The position numbers and the translations under genes were made by a program. From NCBI GenBank assembly GCA_000497125.2, contig CM035317.1, forward strand, positions 1,328,001-1,392,000: a DNA stretch of 64,000 nt, in the 5' to 3' direction. Positions 10,148-23,526 of the stretch are shown in pieces. Below the pieces are notes generated by a model. It did no database searches. It saw nothing but the letters and a program-made list of their open reading frames with translations, and was not told the origin of the DNA. Position 1 is the stretch's first letter. Each line of letters opens with the position of its first letter. The DNA comes from Spironucleus salmonicida. Lineage: Eukaryota > Fornicata > Diplomonadida > Hexamitidae.

Positions 10148-10807
10148 ATGCTAGATGACTTACAGCAATACCTTAATTACTCTTATTCGAATTCTTTATA
10201 CTTCTGTTACTCTAATTTAGATAAATTTCCAGATTCTCCTGAAATATATGCCGAAACTATATAATTTATTCTAAATTCACCATCTTTGTAAATAAACTCA
10301 ACTGATGCTAGATAATCGTCACTGTCAAAAGATTCAAAGGACGCAAATTAGGTTACAGATTCACCGGAACTTTAGTCATATTTAAAATAAATTTCTACTA
10401 TTATAAACCAGTAACCTTTGTAGGTCAAATAAAGTTATTAATAATATGTGAATAGAAAAAGCGACACTCATTAAGATCGAGCATTACCTCAATATTGGAC
10501 TTAAGAGATGTCTGACAAGCTAACATACCTTAAATAGAAAAAATAGTATTTAAGTTTTGTCTAAATAGCTGATTTATTAAATTAATAATGTGAAACAAAT
10601 TTAAAACCAAATTAGGTATAATAAAGATGGTAGCGAGTACAAAGCCCTGATATAGTAAAAGGACGATGGACAAAAGAGGAGTCTGATTTATTATCATACT
10701 TGCATAAAAAGCATAATGGCAAGCTATCTACAATTTAGTAATAACTTTAGTATAGAACTATACTGTAAATTAGAAATAGGTTAAAATAATTGAATCTTAT
10801 AGAATGA
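10148..10807 (+). CDS. Myb/SANT-domain DNA-binding protein
   Basis: ATG 10148 to TGA 10805-10807 gives 219 residues. The C-terminal 50 residues form a Myb/SANT repeat: KGRWTKEESDLLSYLHKKH, then a middle helix, then YRTILQIRNRLKQLNLIE. These match the pattern KGxWTxEEDxxL ... RTxxQxRxRxxxL. A Gln-rich segment before it may hold a degenerate earlier repeat (LTYLKQKKQYLSFVQIADLL then QVQQRWQRVQSPDIVKGRW, with the expected QRW). The N-terminal 100 residues are Ser/Asp-rich and probably disordered. It likely binds DNA in the nucleus. Confidence 0.75.
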
Positions 10808-11108
10808 TTCTTTAATAAATGTCTTGAGCAGCTCAGCTTTTTCTGTTTGTAAAGAATAAGCGATAATATTTTTTTTGTAATATCTTATAGTGAACTTGAC
10901 ATGAAATAAAATATTGCAAAATAGTTGTGATTAGTTTATATAGGATTATTTTATATTTAAACGCAAACTTATAATCTCATTGTATCTGTAATTATACTTA
11001 CATTATACAATTAAACTTCTAAGTTTTTGGAGAAAATTTAATATAAAATAGTATTTAGCAAGTTAATAACTATTACCTCTTATTATTTGTTAAGCCAGTT
11101 TATTAGTA

Positions 11109-11600
11109 ATGTTATTATAAACAGTAGTTTATTAAAATAAATAACAATAAAAATTCATTTTGATTAGTATCCCCACGTTTTATATTAGCATTATTTATGT
11201 ATTTTACCTTAGCCAAAGCAAGCTTTCTTTAATGATGGTAGTTATAAAGTTCCATAAGTTAATTACTACGCATTCCATAATTTCATTGCCGCAGAATTAT
11301 ACTTTTAACCTTACTCCTGCCTCTTTGGGTAAAAAGAAGATATTAATTCATTAGTCGAGTTAGGTCTTTAAAACTAATACCGAGAAGCAGCTACACCAAA
11401 TTCAGCATCAGTATATCGCTCTGAATTTTCTAAGATATTCTAAGTAGATGTATTCTTTATTGATAAAAGATCAGATTCAAATGTCTACGTTGTTCGCATA
11501 CCCTGAGGTATAGTTTCGTATAATATATTAAATTTAGTAAGTTTAGTAAATTTTTAAGGCACTGGAAATTATTTATTTCGAACAAATTATGATAATTTGA
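11109..11600 (+). CDS. Unrecognised small protein, start uncertain
   Basis: The frame from ATG 11109 to TGA 11598-11600 (163 residues) has a hydrophobic stretch near residues 20-37 (ISIPTFYISIIYVFYL). The C-terminal half is more convincing (QHQYIALNFLRYSKQMYSLL, MSTLFAYPEVQ). Later in-frame ATGs at 11232 and 11235 could be the real start, which would remove the hydrophobic stretch. After TACCCTGAG a GTATAG...TTTAG tract could be a short intron near the end. No family is recognised. Confidence 0.45.
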
Positions 11601-11732
11601 ACGGATTCATTTATTCTATGTGGTTTCAGTTATTGAAAATATTATACAAATAAACCATATAATAATCAATATTAGATTTTATAAACGCATAAACTCAAAA
11701 GGATAATGTAAATATTTAATAGTGAGAATCTA

Positions 11733-12233
11733 TCATTCATTCTTTACTAACCACTTTTTTAATCTATACGCTCCTTTTCCATTCATATAATATCTATAAA
11801 AATGTCTAGATCTATAAAAACCTAGTTTTTCATAAAATCGAATAGCTCTATGATTATCATCTTCCGTCTCTAGTACAATATTTGTTACATTCAGTTTACC
11901 AAATTCCTACATAATAAGTTTGAAAAGATTTTAAGCCACACCTTTTCCTTTAAATTAATCTATAACACTTATCATACCAATATATGCTTATATTTTATTT
12001 TCACCTTCTTTACTACATTCAGGCTGCAACATGCACATACAACATCCAACTATTTATCCTTCAAATTCTGAAAAAATTGTAAGATCTTGATACTGTTCAG
12101 CAAAATATCTATATGTCCAAACCTGATATGGTTCTGATAATTCTTTTGAAAATAAATTCTTAATAGAATGAAGGTCTGCATCCGAATGATATGGGCGATA
12201 AAAAATCTCATTAATAGTTTACTCTTCGATCAT
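11733..12233 (-). CDS. NAA30: NAA30/MAK3-like N-alpha-acetyltransferase (NatC catalytic subunit)
   Basis: ATG 12233 to TGA 11733-11735 gives 166 residues, the normal size for the catalytic domain. It is a GNAT fold: the acetyl-CoA loop is FKGKGVAQNLFKLIM (pattern Q/R-x-x-G-x-G/A), preceded by the strand AYIGMISVI and followed by TNIVLETEDDNHRAIRFYEK. The C-terminal signature LGFYRSRHFYRYYMNGKGAY plus RLKKW is diagnostic of NAA30/MAK3, where YYLNG-x-DAFRLKLW is usual. The enzyme acetylates nascent chains starting Met-Leu/Ile/Phe at the ribosome, with NAA35 and NAA38. It diverges from the 77-residue gene at 12304. Confidence 0.88.
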
Positions 12234-12303
12234 CGATGGAATGAAACATAATCAATCAATTTTAGTATAATATTATTATATATAATTTTGCGAATGTTAA
12301 TTA

Positions 12304-12537
12304 ATGTTAGAAGAACTTATTATTACTCTAGATGAAACAAGGCTCGATGTATTGAAGCTAGTATAAATTGATCTAGAACTTCAGTAACTCAAAACTAAAT
12401 TAGAAATTAGCAATGAAAAACTTAAATTTTTGGAAAAGGGTTAGCTAGATAATTATCTAACAGCTAGCCTTCTAAGGGGTACAAAAATTCCTCTTGATAA
12501 GCTTAATAAGCTTAAATAGATTTTAAGCAAAAACTGA
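12304..12537 (+). CDS. Small unrecognised coiled-coil protein, 77 residues
   Basis: ATG 12304 to TGA 12535-12537 gives 77 residues with a helical heptad-like middle (VLKLVQIDLELQQLKTKLEI) and an end LDKLNKLKQILSKN. It is 70 bp from NAA30 (divergent) and 68 bp before the next gene. Short helical proteins like this include small complex subunits, but no match is claimed. Confidence 0.55.
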
Positions 12538-12605
12538 AATTTACTAATTTAGAAATACTTATTTTTATATACTGTTATCATCAATTTCATTCCTATTTTT
12601 CAAAA

Positions 12606-15356
12606 ATGAGATCTCTTATTATTCCTCCAAATACTATTTTTTACGAATTTGAATCACCAGTATTTATTACTATGACTAGACCAGAGATTCTTATACCTTA
12701 AGTTAGTATTAAGATATTAAATATTCCATCTCTTACAGAGTCACTAGAAATTTAATTTTTCCCTCATAATCTATCATTTTTTTAGCTTCTTTTACTACCA
12801 GATTCTGCACCTAAAATGGCTCTTTTAGCAGTAAACTCAGCTGAGTAAAGAAAATTCATATAGGCGAAATAAATGGCACAAGGAAATAAATAGTTACTTC
12901 TTATTATTTCTTATCTAGCGGATTACAACTCTAAAAGCCAATAAGCAGTTGAATGCTTATTCTCACTTTTGGATAAAACGGATGACATTTTTCGGGATTA
13001 TCCTTAAGATAATGCATTTTTTGACATTGAAACAGTAATTTGCAAGGAATTTGATTCTTTTAGAAATGTTTTAGTGTAATTGAGAAAAGGTGAATCCTTT
13101 GTTGAATCGTATTTACATTGTGCTATCTTATATTTCGTTGATTTAATGCTAGTTGTAAATATTTAAAAGACGCTTGGTGTTTCGTAGGACATGTTAGAGG
13201 TTTTACAATAATATACGATGAATAAGAGATATATTTATGATAGCTAAATTTAATAGAAAATGACTGTAATCTATTAAACTTTATCTTGTGTCATTAGTGG
13301 GTTAACATTAAAAATTTAATTAGAGCTATTATTGGAGTTATCATCATTTCCAAATACGGATTTTGGGTTCGCTTATTATTACTTTTAGAGCTTATTGTGC
13401 TCAATTTCTGGATCTTAGTAAGCATAATATAATATTAATTCAGGGAATGCACAAAAGTTAATAAATTCTTTAAATTAAAAATTTTTATAAAATTATCACA
13501 AAATTGCTGGTAGTCAAGATGCATTTCAATAGTAAATTAATCTTACATAAGCTTTAGCTATGACATATAATCATCTTAATGATGTTAACGAGACAAAGAG
13601 ATTTATTTAAATAATAAGTAATTCATTATTGTCTGAAAATGAATTTCATAATGTGACTATAAAAAATTTAGAGGAAAGTTTAGATATATTTGAAATATTT
13701 CATTTTAATTAGTTCTTTTTACATGATGTTCACTTAGTTTTGATTATATTATATGAATTTGTTTCAGTTCTAAACTAGCAGACATTATAAACTGTTTAAA
13801 AAGATATAGACTTATTCATTTATAAATTAGTATATAATGTAAACTTTAGAGGTTTTACATTTATTAAGAACAAGGAAGAATTTTCTTAAGGCATGACCTA
13901 TACCCAAATATTTTAAATATCAAATGAAATATTTTAGTTCTGCGTAACATATTCAAAATATAATCACCATGAAATCCTTTTATTTAATCTTAGAGAAATG
14001 GGTTGTTTTTCTAAAGAATATGGTTTTAATGAGCTAGGGTTGACATAGTAACTTTAGCTGTGGAAATATATTTTTGAGATTAATACAATTGACAGTACCT
14101 ATATTCATAAATATGTTGAATATGCATTATAAATTGTTAAAAATAGTATTTAATGGGTAAAAACTTAATTATACTCAGAGTTTTTTGAACTTGTTAGTAT
14201 TTTAATGTGGTTTTTAGTTGTAGAAAATGATGTATAACAAATTATAACTCATATTTAAAACGTATAAATTAAAGAAGTTATATTAAATTTTATTATAAAA
14301 CTTCTTTAATTCGGAGTCTAGACAAATTAGTTTATAGATAACTTTGCTTATATTTCTTGTAAATTAGATCTACTGTCCGACTTTCAATAGTTTTTCCTAT
14401 TAAATACAAAACTGTTTGATCCACAATATGTTTGTTAATTTGTGTTTTCGTACATCAATAATTAGTCTAAAAATTAAGGCACAGATAAATGTAAATACTA
14501 AAATCTAGTAATAACTATAATTAGACACTATCATGCTATATCTTATAACTAGCAAAATTATATTTATTTAGCATAATTATCTGCAGGATTAATTTTCTTT
14601 GATTTATCATTTGCTAACTAAGACTGCACCTAAATTTTTTAAGAGATTGAGTCAATCTTTGTTGATTAGTGTATTCCAGATAAATACTATAAAGAAATCC
14701 TTAATTAATTTATTGATTCTGAGATTTGGAATAAGGCTAATTAAAATAATTCTATATAAGAGGTGTTATAGACTATTTTAGGAAAATGTTAAAAGCTAGA
14801 AATTTAAACTCAAATCTAACTGATAATAAATAAGATTTAACAAGATTTAGAAATAAGTATTGATGTAATAAGTTAAAATTCTACACCATATTAGTCAGGT
14901 ATATTAGAAAAAGTTTAGTTTTAGTTTTGCGATTTCCCTAATCTTCCAAAATTTCCACATTACAACGAGATAGATAAATTAATTAAATATGTTAAGATTC
15001 CTGGAATACCTTTTGCTTTTATTATTCCCCATCCTCTTGCTAAGAGTAGTACTATTTAAACAGATCTTGATAGTTTAATAAGAGATATTGGTACTATTGA
15101 AACTTTGCATGAAGTGGTTAATGATTTTTTAATTCCTGAATAGAGACCTTAATCAGGTAATGCTCCTAAACAAGTTAATTCAAGTGCTAGACCCATGAGC
15201 GCCGGGGGTTTAAAAGTTGTACAAGAAACAGTGTAGAAAGTATAAGTGTAGAGGAAAAAGAAGGAATCTGGAGTTGAACAATTATAAGAGTGGAGTGGAA
15301 GTGGAAGCGATGAAGAAAATTTGTTGGAAATGCTTGATAACGAAGGGATTTTATGA
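12606..15356 (+). CDS. Large helical protein of unknown family, 916 residues
   Basis: ATG 12606 to TGA 15354-15356 gives 916 residues with very many TAA/TAG Gln codons and no TGA. The first 60 residues look beta-rich (PNTIFYEFESPVFITMTRPE), the centre is alpha-helical repeat-like, and the last 70 are basic then acidic and disordered (QRKKKESG, then GSGSDEENLLEML). The organisation resembles scaffold subunits of trafficking or nuclear-pore complexes, but I cannot name one. It is convergent with CFAP251, the two stops being 100 bp apart. Confidence 0.75.
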
Positions 15357-15456
15357 TTTTATTTCATCACTGCATGATTACTTATAAAAATTATATCTTA
15401 GTTAAATTGCTTATTATCCTATAGAAACGTAATAAAAAGTAACGCAATACAATTCT

Positions 15457-18400
15457 TCACACCCCTTTCTCATCAGCACCAGGTTCTGGGAACCCTAAAA
15501 GACCTATAGCAATATCATCAGCACTGATTTAATCTGGTAGTACTTAGGCAGCACTTAAAACACCTTATTTGATTACCTTACCACTCATTAACCCTAGACA
15601 ATCTGTAAGTTCACCTGCATTAAATTGCTCGGCCAAACTATAAAACTTATTCAATAAAGTATTCCGATCAATAACAGCATTCTATTCACCGGCTAGTATA
15701 CTAAATGCAGAAACAATATCATCATAGCTTTATGCTTACACAAATCTGTAATTAACTAAAATTCTGACAAAATCTGACAAAGACAAAGTGATCTCGTTAG
15801 TTCCTACCATTTCCCATAATGACCCCTCAAATGTTTCATACTTTTCAATTTTATCTGGATTTTCTTCTTGCAATAAATTCGATATTTATCCCGTAATAAC
15901 ATCCTTGAAATAAACATAAATGTTATCTTCACCTTAATAAAAAGCAGGAGCTCCATCGCGTGTTTCAACTAAGAAAACTGGTTTTTATTCGTTTACAGCC
16001 AACCTCACAGACTACAAAAAGAATTAAAGTCTCTTATATCTGACCTCTTCTTCAATTATATCACAAACAGCGCTATTCACATGCTCGTTACTGATATATA
16101 CTCCCAATGCTCTTAACATATCTCCAATCATACCAACTGGTGCTCTAGCATTTTCTGAAGGCGATAACCCTTTTTCTTCAGAATCGTATATTTAAGCATA
16201 CGAAAAGTACTCTTAAATCTCTTAATAATAGTCACCTGACATCCCGCCCTCTAACTGGTTCAAAAACGGCTCAAATACGTTATATTCGTTGCTTTCAGCT
16301 GCAACTGCACTGTCTACAAGCAAATCCATGCACGAATAGTCAATTTGCCACAAAAAGACCGTAGAATCTGTCTTCCCAGCGCTCACAGTGTAAGTATTTC
16401 CAGCGTTTAGCTGCTGCTAAAAGCAGTAGCAAATTTCAGTCTGAAGCAATTCGCCAGCGTGCGCGATGAGACCTACATATCGATGTGGCGCCCCATCAAA
16501 CGGCGTCCTCATCATGCCGATCACTTTGTCAGGAGTCTAGAACACTACATACTGAGGAATATGCTTCACGCTACCTGTGCTGTTCAAAATTTCATAGCGG
16601 GTCCTGTATCGGAACTTTTTGCTCATTTCTCCATTTTCGTCGATCTGCTCAATTGCTTGACAGGAATTAATATCGTTTCTGAAGTCGCTAAATTCGTTAT
16701 TTATGCTGCTCATCAAGTTTATTTCTCTGGCAAAAGTAGGTCCTACGACCGTCCGCCTCAAAGGGAAGGGACCTGCTAATCTCGGATTTACATAATAGCT
16801 CGAATTAGTGCTGAACTTGTCTTGCGTCAAAGGAGGCTAATTCGTGGGGTATCCACCTTGGAAATGACTTGTTGTGACAGGGTTTGAAGTTAGTTGCACC
16901 TGTGTAAAAACGGTATTATTGGAGAGCTCCATAGCTCCTGGCAGACGTTTAGGCTCTCTGAGTTATAGCTTGAACTGATTATTCGCTATAATAATAAGAT
17001 CGCGCTGATCGATTGGTTGTAGTTCAGGACGGATAGTTGCGTTTAAATATCCTTTATTTTAGCTTTATAAGGATATTAATGACTTCTTAATTTCACGTTT
17101 TAAGTCATCAGGTTCAGCTTCAATTTCTGAAATTTAAGACTAAAATTCATCAGTATTCAACTGATCGAGATAGAAAAGTGGTCTCGGTAAGAAACACATT
17201 GCAGTTGGAGTTGCTTCTGAGTCTGATTTAAAACGACGATAAACTACAATTCTAGAAGTTAATGTTAGGGTTGCATCGATGTCGATAATTGTATAAAAAC
17301 GATCTTTAGATAGGATAACTAATGGGTCGCGTTTTTGGTTTGTAAGTGGAAGATTTTCGATTTCGTTGAATAGTTGGAAGGGCAAAAATTCACATGAAAA
17401 TACAGCGTCGATAGGATCTTTTGTGATTAACAAATTATTTCCTAGTGGATCCCACTGTCCGGCCGATGACGCTGCATCACGTTTCTTTTGGTTTTATCTT
17501 GCTAATTAAGCTGCTGGGTGAATTCTAACGTCTGTTTCAGTTCGTTTTTCTACTTCATCATCATTGTTATTTTCAGCTTCTTCTAAGTCTGATACAAATT
17601 TTGGTGGCTATTTTAGTGGCTCAACGAAATTATCGTTGAAGATTGTTGAAAATTCAGCTATATTATTTTAAACCTCTTATTATAATATATCAGTTTTTCC
17701 CGTCATATAATTCATTTTTTAATCTTAAACTTACGTTTTTGCCAACAACTTCAGCTAAGACGATTCATCAATAATAGCTATTATATCACCTTCACGAGAA
17801 AACTTAACGTGCTTAATCTTATATGGCCAATCATCTACAAAGAAATCCTTTTACGCAATTCTGGTCATAACACGTCTATTTCTAGCCACATTTCTAAAAC
17901 TTTGTAAAACCTATAAATTAAACGGATCTAGCAGCAAAGCTGAACCTAAACTCGTACCAGCAAGCAACACTGGTTTACTTCCAGCCCCACTAAATAAATT
18001 CATACTTGTAATATGAGGATAGGTTTAAGATTTTATAGAAGCTAAAGGATGGACTGGCACTAAAAATGATGCCTATTCATAACCTTCAGCATGTCTTTGT
18101 GCTAAAGTACCAGAAAGTCGTTTTGATACATTTCCAGTATTCAAAATCTCTCCAACAACATTATTTGACCTTAAAATCTTATTTGATGTAAAATCATAAA
18201 TAAGTAAGTCTCCACGTGAGTTTGCAAGCCAAATAAGGGGTTGAGACTGCCCAGTTTTTACATTAAAGCTCTATTATATAGGTAAAGTCTGCATTGACTT
18301 CGGTATGTGCATGCACTTGACATCACCAGGAATACCCTAATAAAGTAATGTTCCTTTGCGTTTTTCAGGCTGAATGAACTCAAAAACTGCAGCTGGAACG

Positions 18401-19773
18401 AGAATAATTGACCCACGCGATGTCGAACAAATAAAATCACGTAAAACTACAGAACCAAATTTTGCGTTTAATGCTTCAGATTTTGATTAGAAGTCTCTGG
18501 GTGTCTGTCCAGGCATTAGCTACACCGCCGCAGTACTCATATCAATTTGATCCATTGCACCTGAACTTACTTACGGCATGGCTATCGAAATAGATGTGAT
18601 TGGACCAGATTCCAAATTTTCGTACCATGAAAGCAATCTAAGCCGGAAATCGAACATTCTAACGGCACCATCAAGACCCCCAGTAACGATGAATCCGTCT
18701 GCTTTTGCATGCATGTATGTAATAGCTTGTGTGAATGATTAGGTAGCCGAACCAGTCATCTATTAACTAGCGATATTTGCGGCAGTTAAATAGCGATAAA
18801 ATGATAGCTATATTTATTATTGGTCATTTTGGGCAATTGAGTTGTAAAAATGTTAACCTGGAACCATATAAGATGATTCACCGAACTCCCCTGTTTAAAA
18901 TGCACTTTCTAGAAGGATTTATTCGTTTTTTTAATTAATTTCATCGGATGGCATGATTGGTTTGGAATTTCCAGATGCTGTATGTAGGACTAGGAGCTTG
19001 ATCGGAATACGGTTTTTCGCATCGGTTTTAGTGAATGCTCGCCCTGAAACATCGTAAAGAACAACTTCACCAGCTACCGTTGCTGTGAGAGCAGCGGTTG
19101 TGTTTGGTAGAAAACAAGAGACTGTAAATGCAGAAGGAAGTACTTTAAACTCACCGGATTGGATATCTGGTGCGTGAATAGCTAATGTCTATGTTAGTTA
19201 TTTTTCAATAATGGTTTCTGACCAGGTCCAAAATACTGTTCTGAATGCTGAGTTGGTTACAATCTCGCGATAATCTGATGGATTAAATCTTATATCACGT
19301 TAAAATCCATATTTTTATGGGATTTGTCCTGATACAATCGGTTCTTCGCTAGGAGATGCCCATTCATAAATTTATAGCTCTTGTAGTTAGTCCTATACAG
19401 TACCTGTAAGAATTGCAATTAGGGCGCCATCATCAGACAAGTCAATCCTAGTTACACCAGCCCCAAAATTATTAGAATAAGTTCGAACAGGAAGTAGTGT
19501 TTTACAGTCCCAGATAATAACTAGTGTGTCTTATGCTCCATAATCTGCAGATACAATCCATTTTTTGTCATTAGATACTGCAACTGCAGATATAGTGTTA
19601 GCATGACCTTATAAGAATTTTTACTGTCCAGTTCTGCAGTCATGATATATTAATGTGTGTGAAGATGGAAAAAGTACTGCTTCCCTAGTTTCATCAAATA
19701 ATGAATGAACTGCGCCTGTAAGGTCATGATTATAACCAAATGCAGCTTTCATGTTTAGACAATGATTAGACAT
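15457..19773 (-). CDS. CFAP251: CFAP251 (WDR66)-like radial-spoke/calmodulin-associated WD40 protein
   Basis: ATG 19773 to TGA 15457-15459 is one uninterrupted frame of 1,438 residues. The N-terminus (KFLQGHANTISAVAVSNDKK, then SADYGAQDTLVIIWDCKT) starts a WD40 array of about 900 residues. The C-terminal region matches CFAP251: FLNQLEGGMSGDYYQEIQEY, then FSYAQI, then an EF-hand-like helical region ending LPDQISADDIAIGLLGFPEP (compare the human ending LPDEITAEIFATEILGL). In the family this protein sits at the base of radial spoke 3 within the calmodulin- and spoke-associated complex. The stretch near 17658-17734 has GT...AG ends but reads through in frame, so it is coding. GC is about 40%. Confidence 0.88.
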
Positions 19774-19784
19774 TTTTGCGGAAT
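19774..19784 (-). promoter_or_regulatory. ATTCCGCAAAA block abutting the CFAP251 start codon
   Basis: The bases before the ATG are identical to those before the CFAP57 ATG at 3469, 16 kb away. The 118 bp spacer to the CK2-beta stop otherwise shows only AT-rich sequence. It is a candidate shared start-proximal element of ciliary genes. Confidence 0.5.
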
Positions 19785-19891
19785 TCGGAATGGCCAATAT
19801 GAATATAAATATATATTATTTCAGAATATTTTGGGACCAATGAATTTTAGACAAAATTAAAATATGACTAAAGATAAACAGAACCCCAGTA

Positions 19892-20494
19892 TCACTTTAC
19901 AATTTCAAATCCAAATAACTCTTTTTTCTTTTCTTCTAAAGATGTATTATCTGCTAATTCTAAATATGTGGCTACGAACATACCAATAAAATCTGGTCCA
20001 TAAAAGCAACCATCAACACAAAATTCATCATATTATGTAAGATCATATAGCGTTTTGCATTTAGGACAATAATTTTTCAAAAATCCTTCTCCTGGCATAA
20101 GGTGTTCACCATAAACTAACATTCCTGCTCCACATCTAATCCTAGGACACCTGCCATATGCACCATTTTGAAACAACTATAAAGTGTCTTATAGACCCTG
20201 AGGTGTTCTTATATATCTCTAATGAGCTAATGCATAAACTATGCACGCAGCGTTTTCAATAATCTCTTATTCACTAGGTTGACAGTCGTAGTTATCATAT
20301 AAAATCAACTATATAGCTTGGCTATAAAATTCAATTTTTTCTAAACCGAGTAATGCTAAAGATTCTTAGAAATATGTATCCGGCACTTACACAAGTATGT
20401 GGTTAAATTCTGACTTTTAGAGAAATTACTCTAACCATGTACCTTAATCAGAATAATATGATGTTGATGCTGATGACGATAATTGAAAAGGCAT
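19892..20494 (-). CDS. CKB: Casein kinase II regulatory (beta) subunit
   Basis: ATG 20494 to TGA 19892-19894 gives 200 residues, close to the usual 210-215. It begins with the WLEQFL motif (WIEWFL in other species) and has the helix ENAACIVYALAHQRYIRTPQ followed by the zinc finger CPRIRC ... CPKC with spacing like the canonical C109/C114/C137/C140. The groove segment DGCFYGPDFIGMF corresponds to DGAYFGTGFPHMLF. It forms the dimer that holds two CK2 catalytic subunits. The acidic loop of animal CK2-beta is shortened here. It is divergent from the gene at 20710 over 215 bp. Confidence 0.92.
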
Positions 20495-20709
20495 CCGATG
20501 AAGTGAAAGACTAACATTTAATTTATATAATAAATATATAGGAAAACAATATTTGTAGTTATAATACCTTTTTAGCAACATATTCTTCATATATCACATA
20601 ATAAACACTTGGGCGCATCTAATCACAATTGTAATACTAATAGGAAAGTATTTTTGATAATTGTGGTATTATGTATAATTAATAATATAAATAGCCCATT
20701 TTCCAAAAG

Positions 20710-23517
20710 ATGGATGTTAAACTTTAATCTTAAGTGAATACTATTTTTCTTAATATAGCCTCAGGTTACATAAAGTAACTATAATCCAACTTAAACCCAC
20801 TTATTGAAAATTTTTCTAGTTTCTAATTAGATACAGCGCTAAAAGCAAATTTTATCAAAGAATTTCTCGATTCAGTATAACTGTTCCAAAATATAATAAT
20901 AGATTCTAGATAATCATTTTTAGAGAAAATTTAGACAATATATATTTAGATTAAAGAAGAAAATAGTATACTTATGAGAGAAAAAGATAATTATGAATAT
21001 GAATCTACCAAATTGACAATTATGTTGTAAGTCTCTGAGTAATAAATGAAAGAATATAGAGAGGAAATTCTTACATTAGGAAATCAGATTAAAAAATTAA
21101 ATATTGGACTGAAATAACAGTCTATTTCAAAAGTAGGAAACCAAGTTTTTAAAGCAGACTCATATGCAATGTCATAAACTCAGATTAAATATATAAACTA
21201 GACATTAAACAAGGCTTAAAATTAAGAAAATCACCTGCCTCCTAGCTCTGCTTAATAGAAAGAAATAATAAACATCGATGAAGTAGTGAAAACAGAGGTG
21301 GAGGTTTTATAAGAAAAAGTCAAGAAATTAGAGAAAGTTGTTAATATTAAAAAGATTAACTAGTCTACAAGCATGCGTAGTCATCTTGCAAAGCAAAAGA
21401 AGGATGAAAACTAAGAGTCTGAAGATTATGATGAAAATTTTGAAGAGGAATACTCTGATAACCAATGTTAAATACCAGGAAGTATAAAGAAAAACAAGCA
21501 AGTAAGACAGCTATAATAAATAGTCTATGAATTAACAGACAAAGAAGTTTAGGATATTAGTAAAGACTATAATATAGATGTATCTAAATAGCTTTAATTA
21601 CTCTCAAATGAGCAAGATGAGGAATCTAGTAAGTCCAAGTAAAGTATTGCAAAAAATAGCACAAAAATGAGAGCAAAATAGAAACTAAAATTTGAATCTG
21701 GTGCAAAGAACAAAAATAACTCACTATCAGAATCAACTGATGGTAATACAGGTAGATAAATGCCTAAAATGAAGCATTAGTCCACATAAACAAAAATTAT
21801 TGATGTAAATTCGCCTGATAAATAGAATCCAATCAAGCTTTTATAACGTTTTTAAACTAATATGACTCAAGGCAGTTCGATATCTTTAACTACTAGAGAT
21901 TCAGTAGGTATGGTAGTTAAATAGGTACCTAATAATGAGATTAGAAATTCAAACTTTTAGTAGTCTAGACTAAAGACATAATTTTTTGATTAAAATACTA
22001 TACCTGGAAGTTAAAATTCAAGCAGTTAATTATTATTTGATTAGTAAAATGGTTAAAATGGTTATATATCTGCAACTGATAATTATGATCCAAAAGGTAA
22101 ATTCAAAGTATTTTCATTAAATGAGAATCAAACTAGAGCTTCTCCAAATCAAAGGAGCTAACCGGCAGAGTCAGACCAACACGAATACAAATAAATGTTT
22201 TCACACGGTGTTATATAAAATAAATTAATTAAAGAAAAGAGGAATAATAAAAATTCAAATGTTTCGGAGGATGGGAGAACCGATTATGATGATCAAGTTG
22301 ATTAAATGCTAATTGAAAAAGATATAGATTATGTTAAGCACTTATTTAATGTCAATGGTCTTAGTAGTGAAATGTCATTCAATGTTAATGACTATTTAGA
22401 TGATTTAGGGAATTTATGTGATTCAGATGGAAGAATCAAGTATAGCAAAATTTAAATTGACACACTCAAGAAGTAAGTACTAATGAATCATATGGAATAA
22501 CAGTATATCCAGTAAATTGATGCGATTCATATTAAAATTAATTCTGATAAGTCATCACATATTTCAAAGACATTACCTGTATTTGATTAACAACATGCAA
22601 ATTCATTGTTTACTAATGGGAAGAAACCTGTCTATACAAATACAAAGACAGAAAAAATAGTATATGTTCATACGTGTCTATGTAGAGAATATCAGAGTCT
22701 ATAGGAAAAATATTAGGTAATAGCTGACAAAAATAAATTTTTAGAAAAAGTTATTACATAATTATCTAAATAAACAAACAATGACTATAAACTTAAGACA
22801 AACGAGCATCTATAGTGCAAAAGTTCGATTGTAGATAGTTCATAAGTATCATAATAAGCAAAAAGAGATTAACAAGTACTACAGACAAAACATATGTTAC
22901 CTTCTGTGCCTTAATAAAATAAAAGGTCAGAGTCACCGATTTTAAAACCCTAGGAATAACCTTTATTTCATAGTGGATAAATGGTAGAAAAAATAATATA
23001 TACAAAAAGTAAAACATAAAATTCATAGTTACGTGCAGAAATACTCTCTTCTTTGCCAGAAACTCTACGATATTAAGATATTTAAAGATAAACATCTGTT
23101 AATAGCTAATAATTAGAAACTGGAAATAAATAGTCTCAAAAAAAGAGTACCACTTTACATCATCCATAATCTACTAGCATTTAAAACGCATAAAAACCCG
23201 GGTTAAGGAATTCATTTATTGAATCCACATAAATAGATCTCTTAGAAAATGAAAAGGTTATTTAAACATTATTAGATCTAACACATTATATACCTACACC
23301 GGAGACAGCACTTATAGGTTTCTAAACTAGTGATCTTGTTACAAACTAAACTAGGAATTGTTTTTCACCGTGTAAAGGCTAACCTTGGTAAGGAAGATCA
23401 GCTTCTGTCTAAATTAATGAACGATTAAACGAATTTTAGGCTAGGAGCATTATTAATGCTGAAAGAATCGCATATAATGACGTTGCCGTCCGGCTTCGAA
23501 AGTAAAATTAAAAGTGA
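20710..23517 (+). CDS. Large Gln/Ser/Asn-rich low-complexity protein with coiled coils, 935 residues
   Basis: ATG 20710 to TGA 23515-23517 gives 935 residues with no TGA. Coiled coil is visible at about residues 70-150 (EKIQTIYIQIKEENSILMRE) and 205-235 (VLQEKVKKLEKVVNIKKIN). The rest is mostly disordered, with acidic patches (ESEDYDENFEEEYSDNQ) and basic Ser-rich parts. A folded-looking segment at about 515-600 includes DYVKHLFNVNGLSSEMSFNV. This profile fits a cytoskeletal or basal-body scaffold, but no homologue is recognised. It is convergent with the next gene, the two stops being only 9 bp apart. Confidence 0.75.
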
Positions 23518-23526
23518 GTAATTTCA

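Noticed and set aside
16459-16779. Plus-strand open frame of 106 codons
   Set aside because: It is antisense to the well-supported CFAP251 gene and has no domain. With few stops, antisense frames are expected.
17658-17734. A GT...AG tract in CFAP251 that looked like a 77-nt intron
   Set aside because: The frame reads straight through it with TAA as Gln (LLAKTQVQDQKMNYMTGKTD), and splicing it would break the frame. It is coding.
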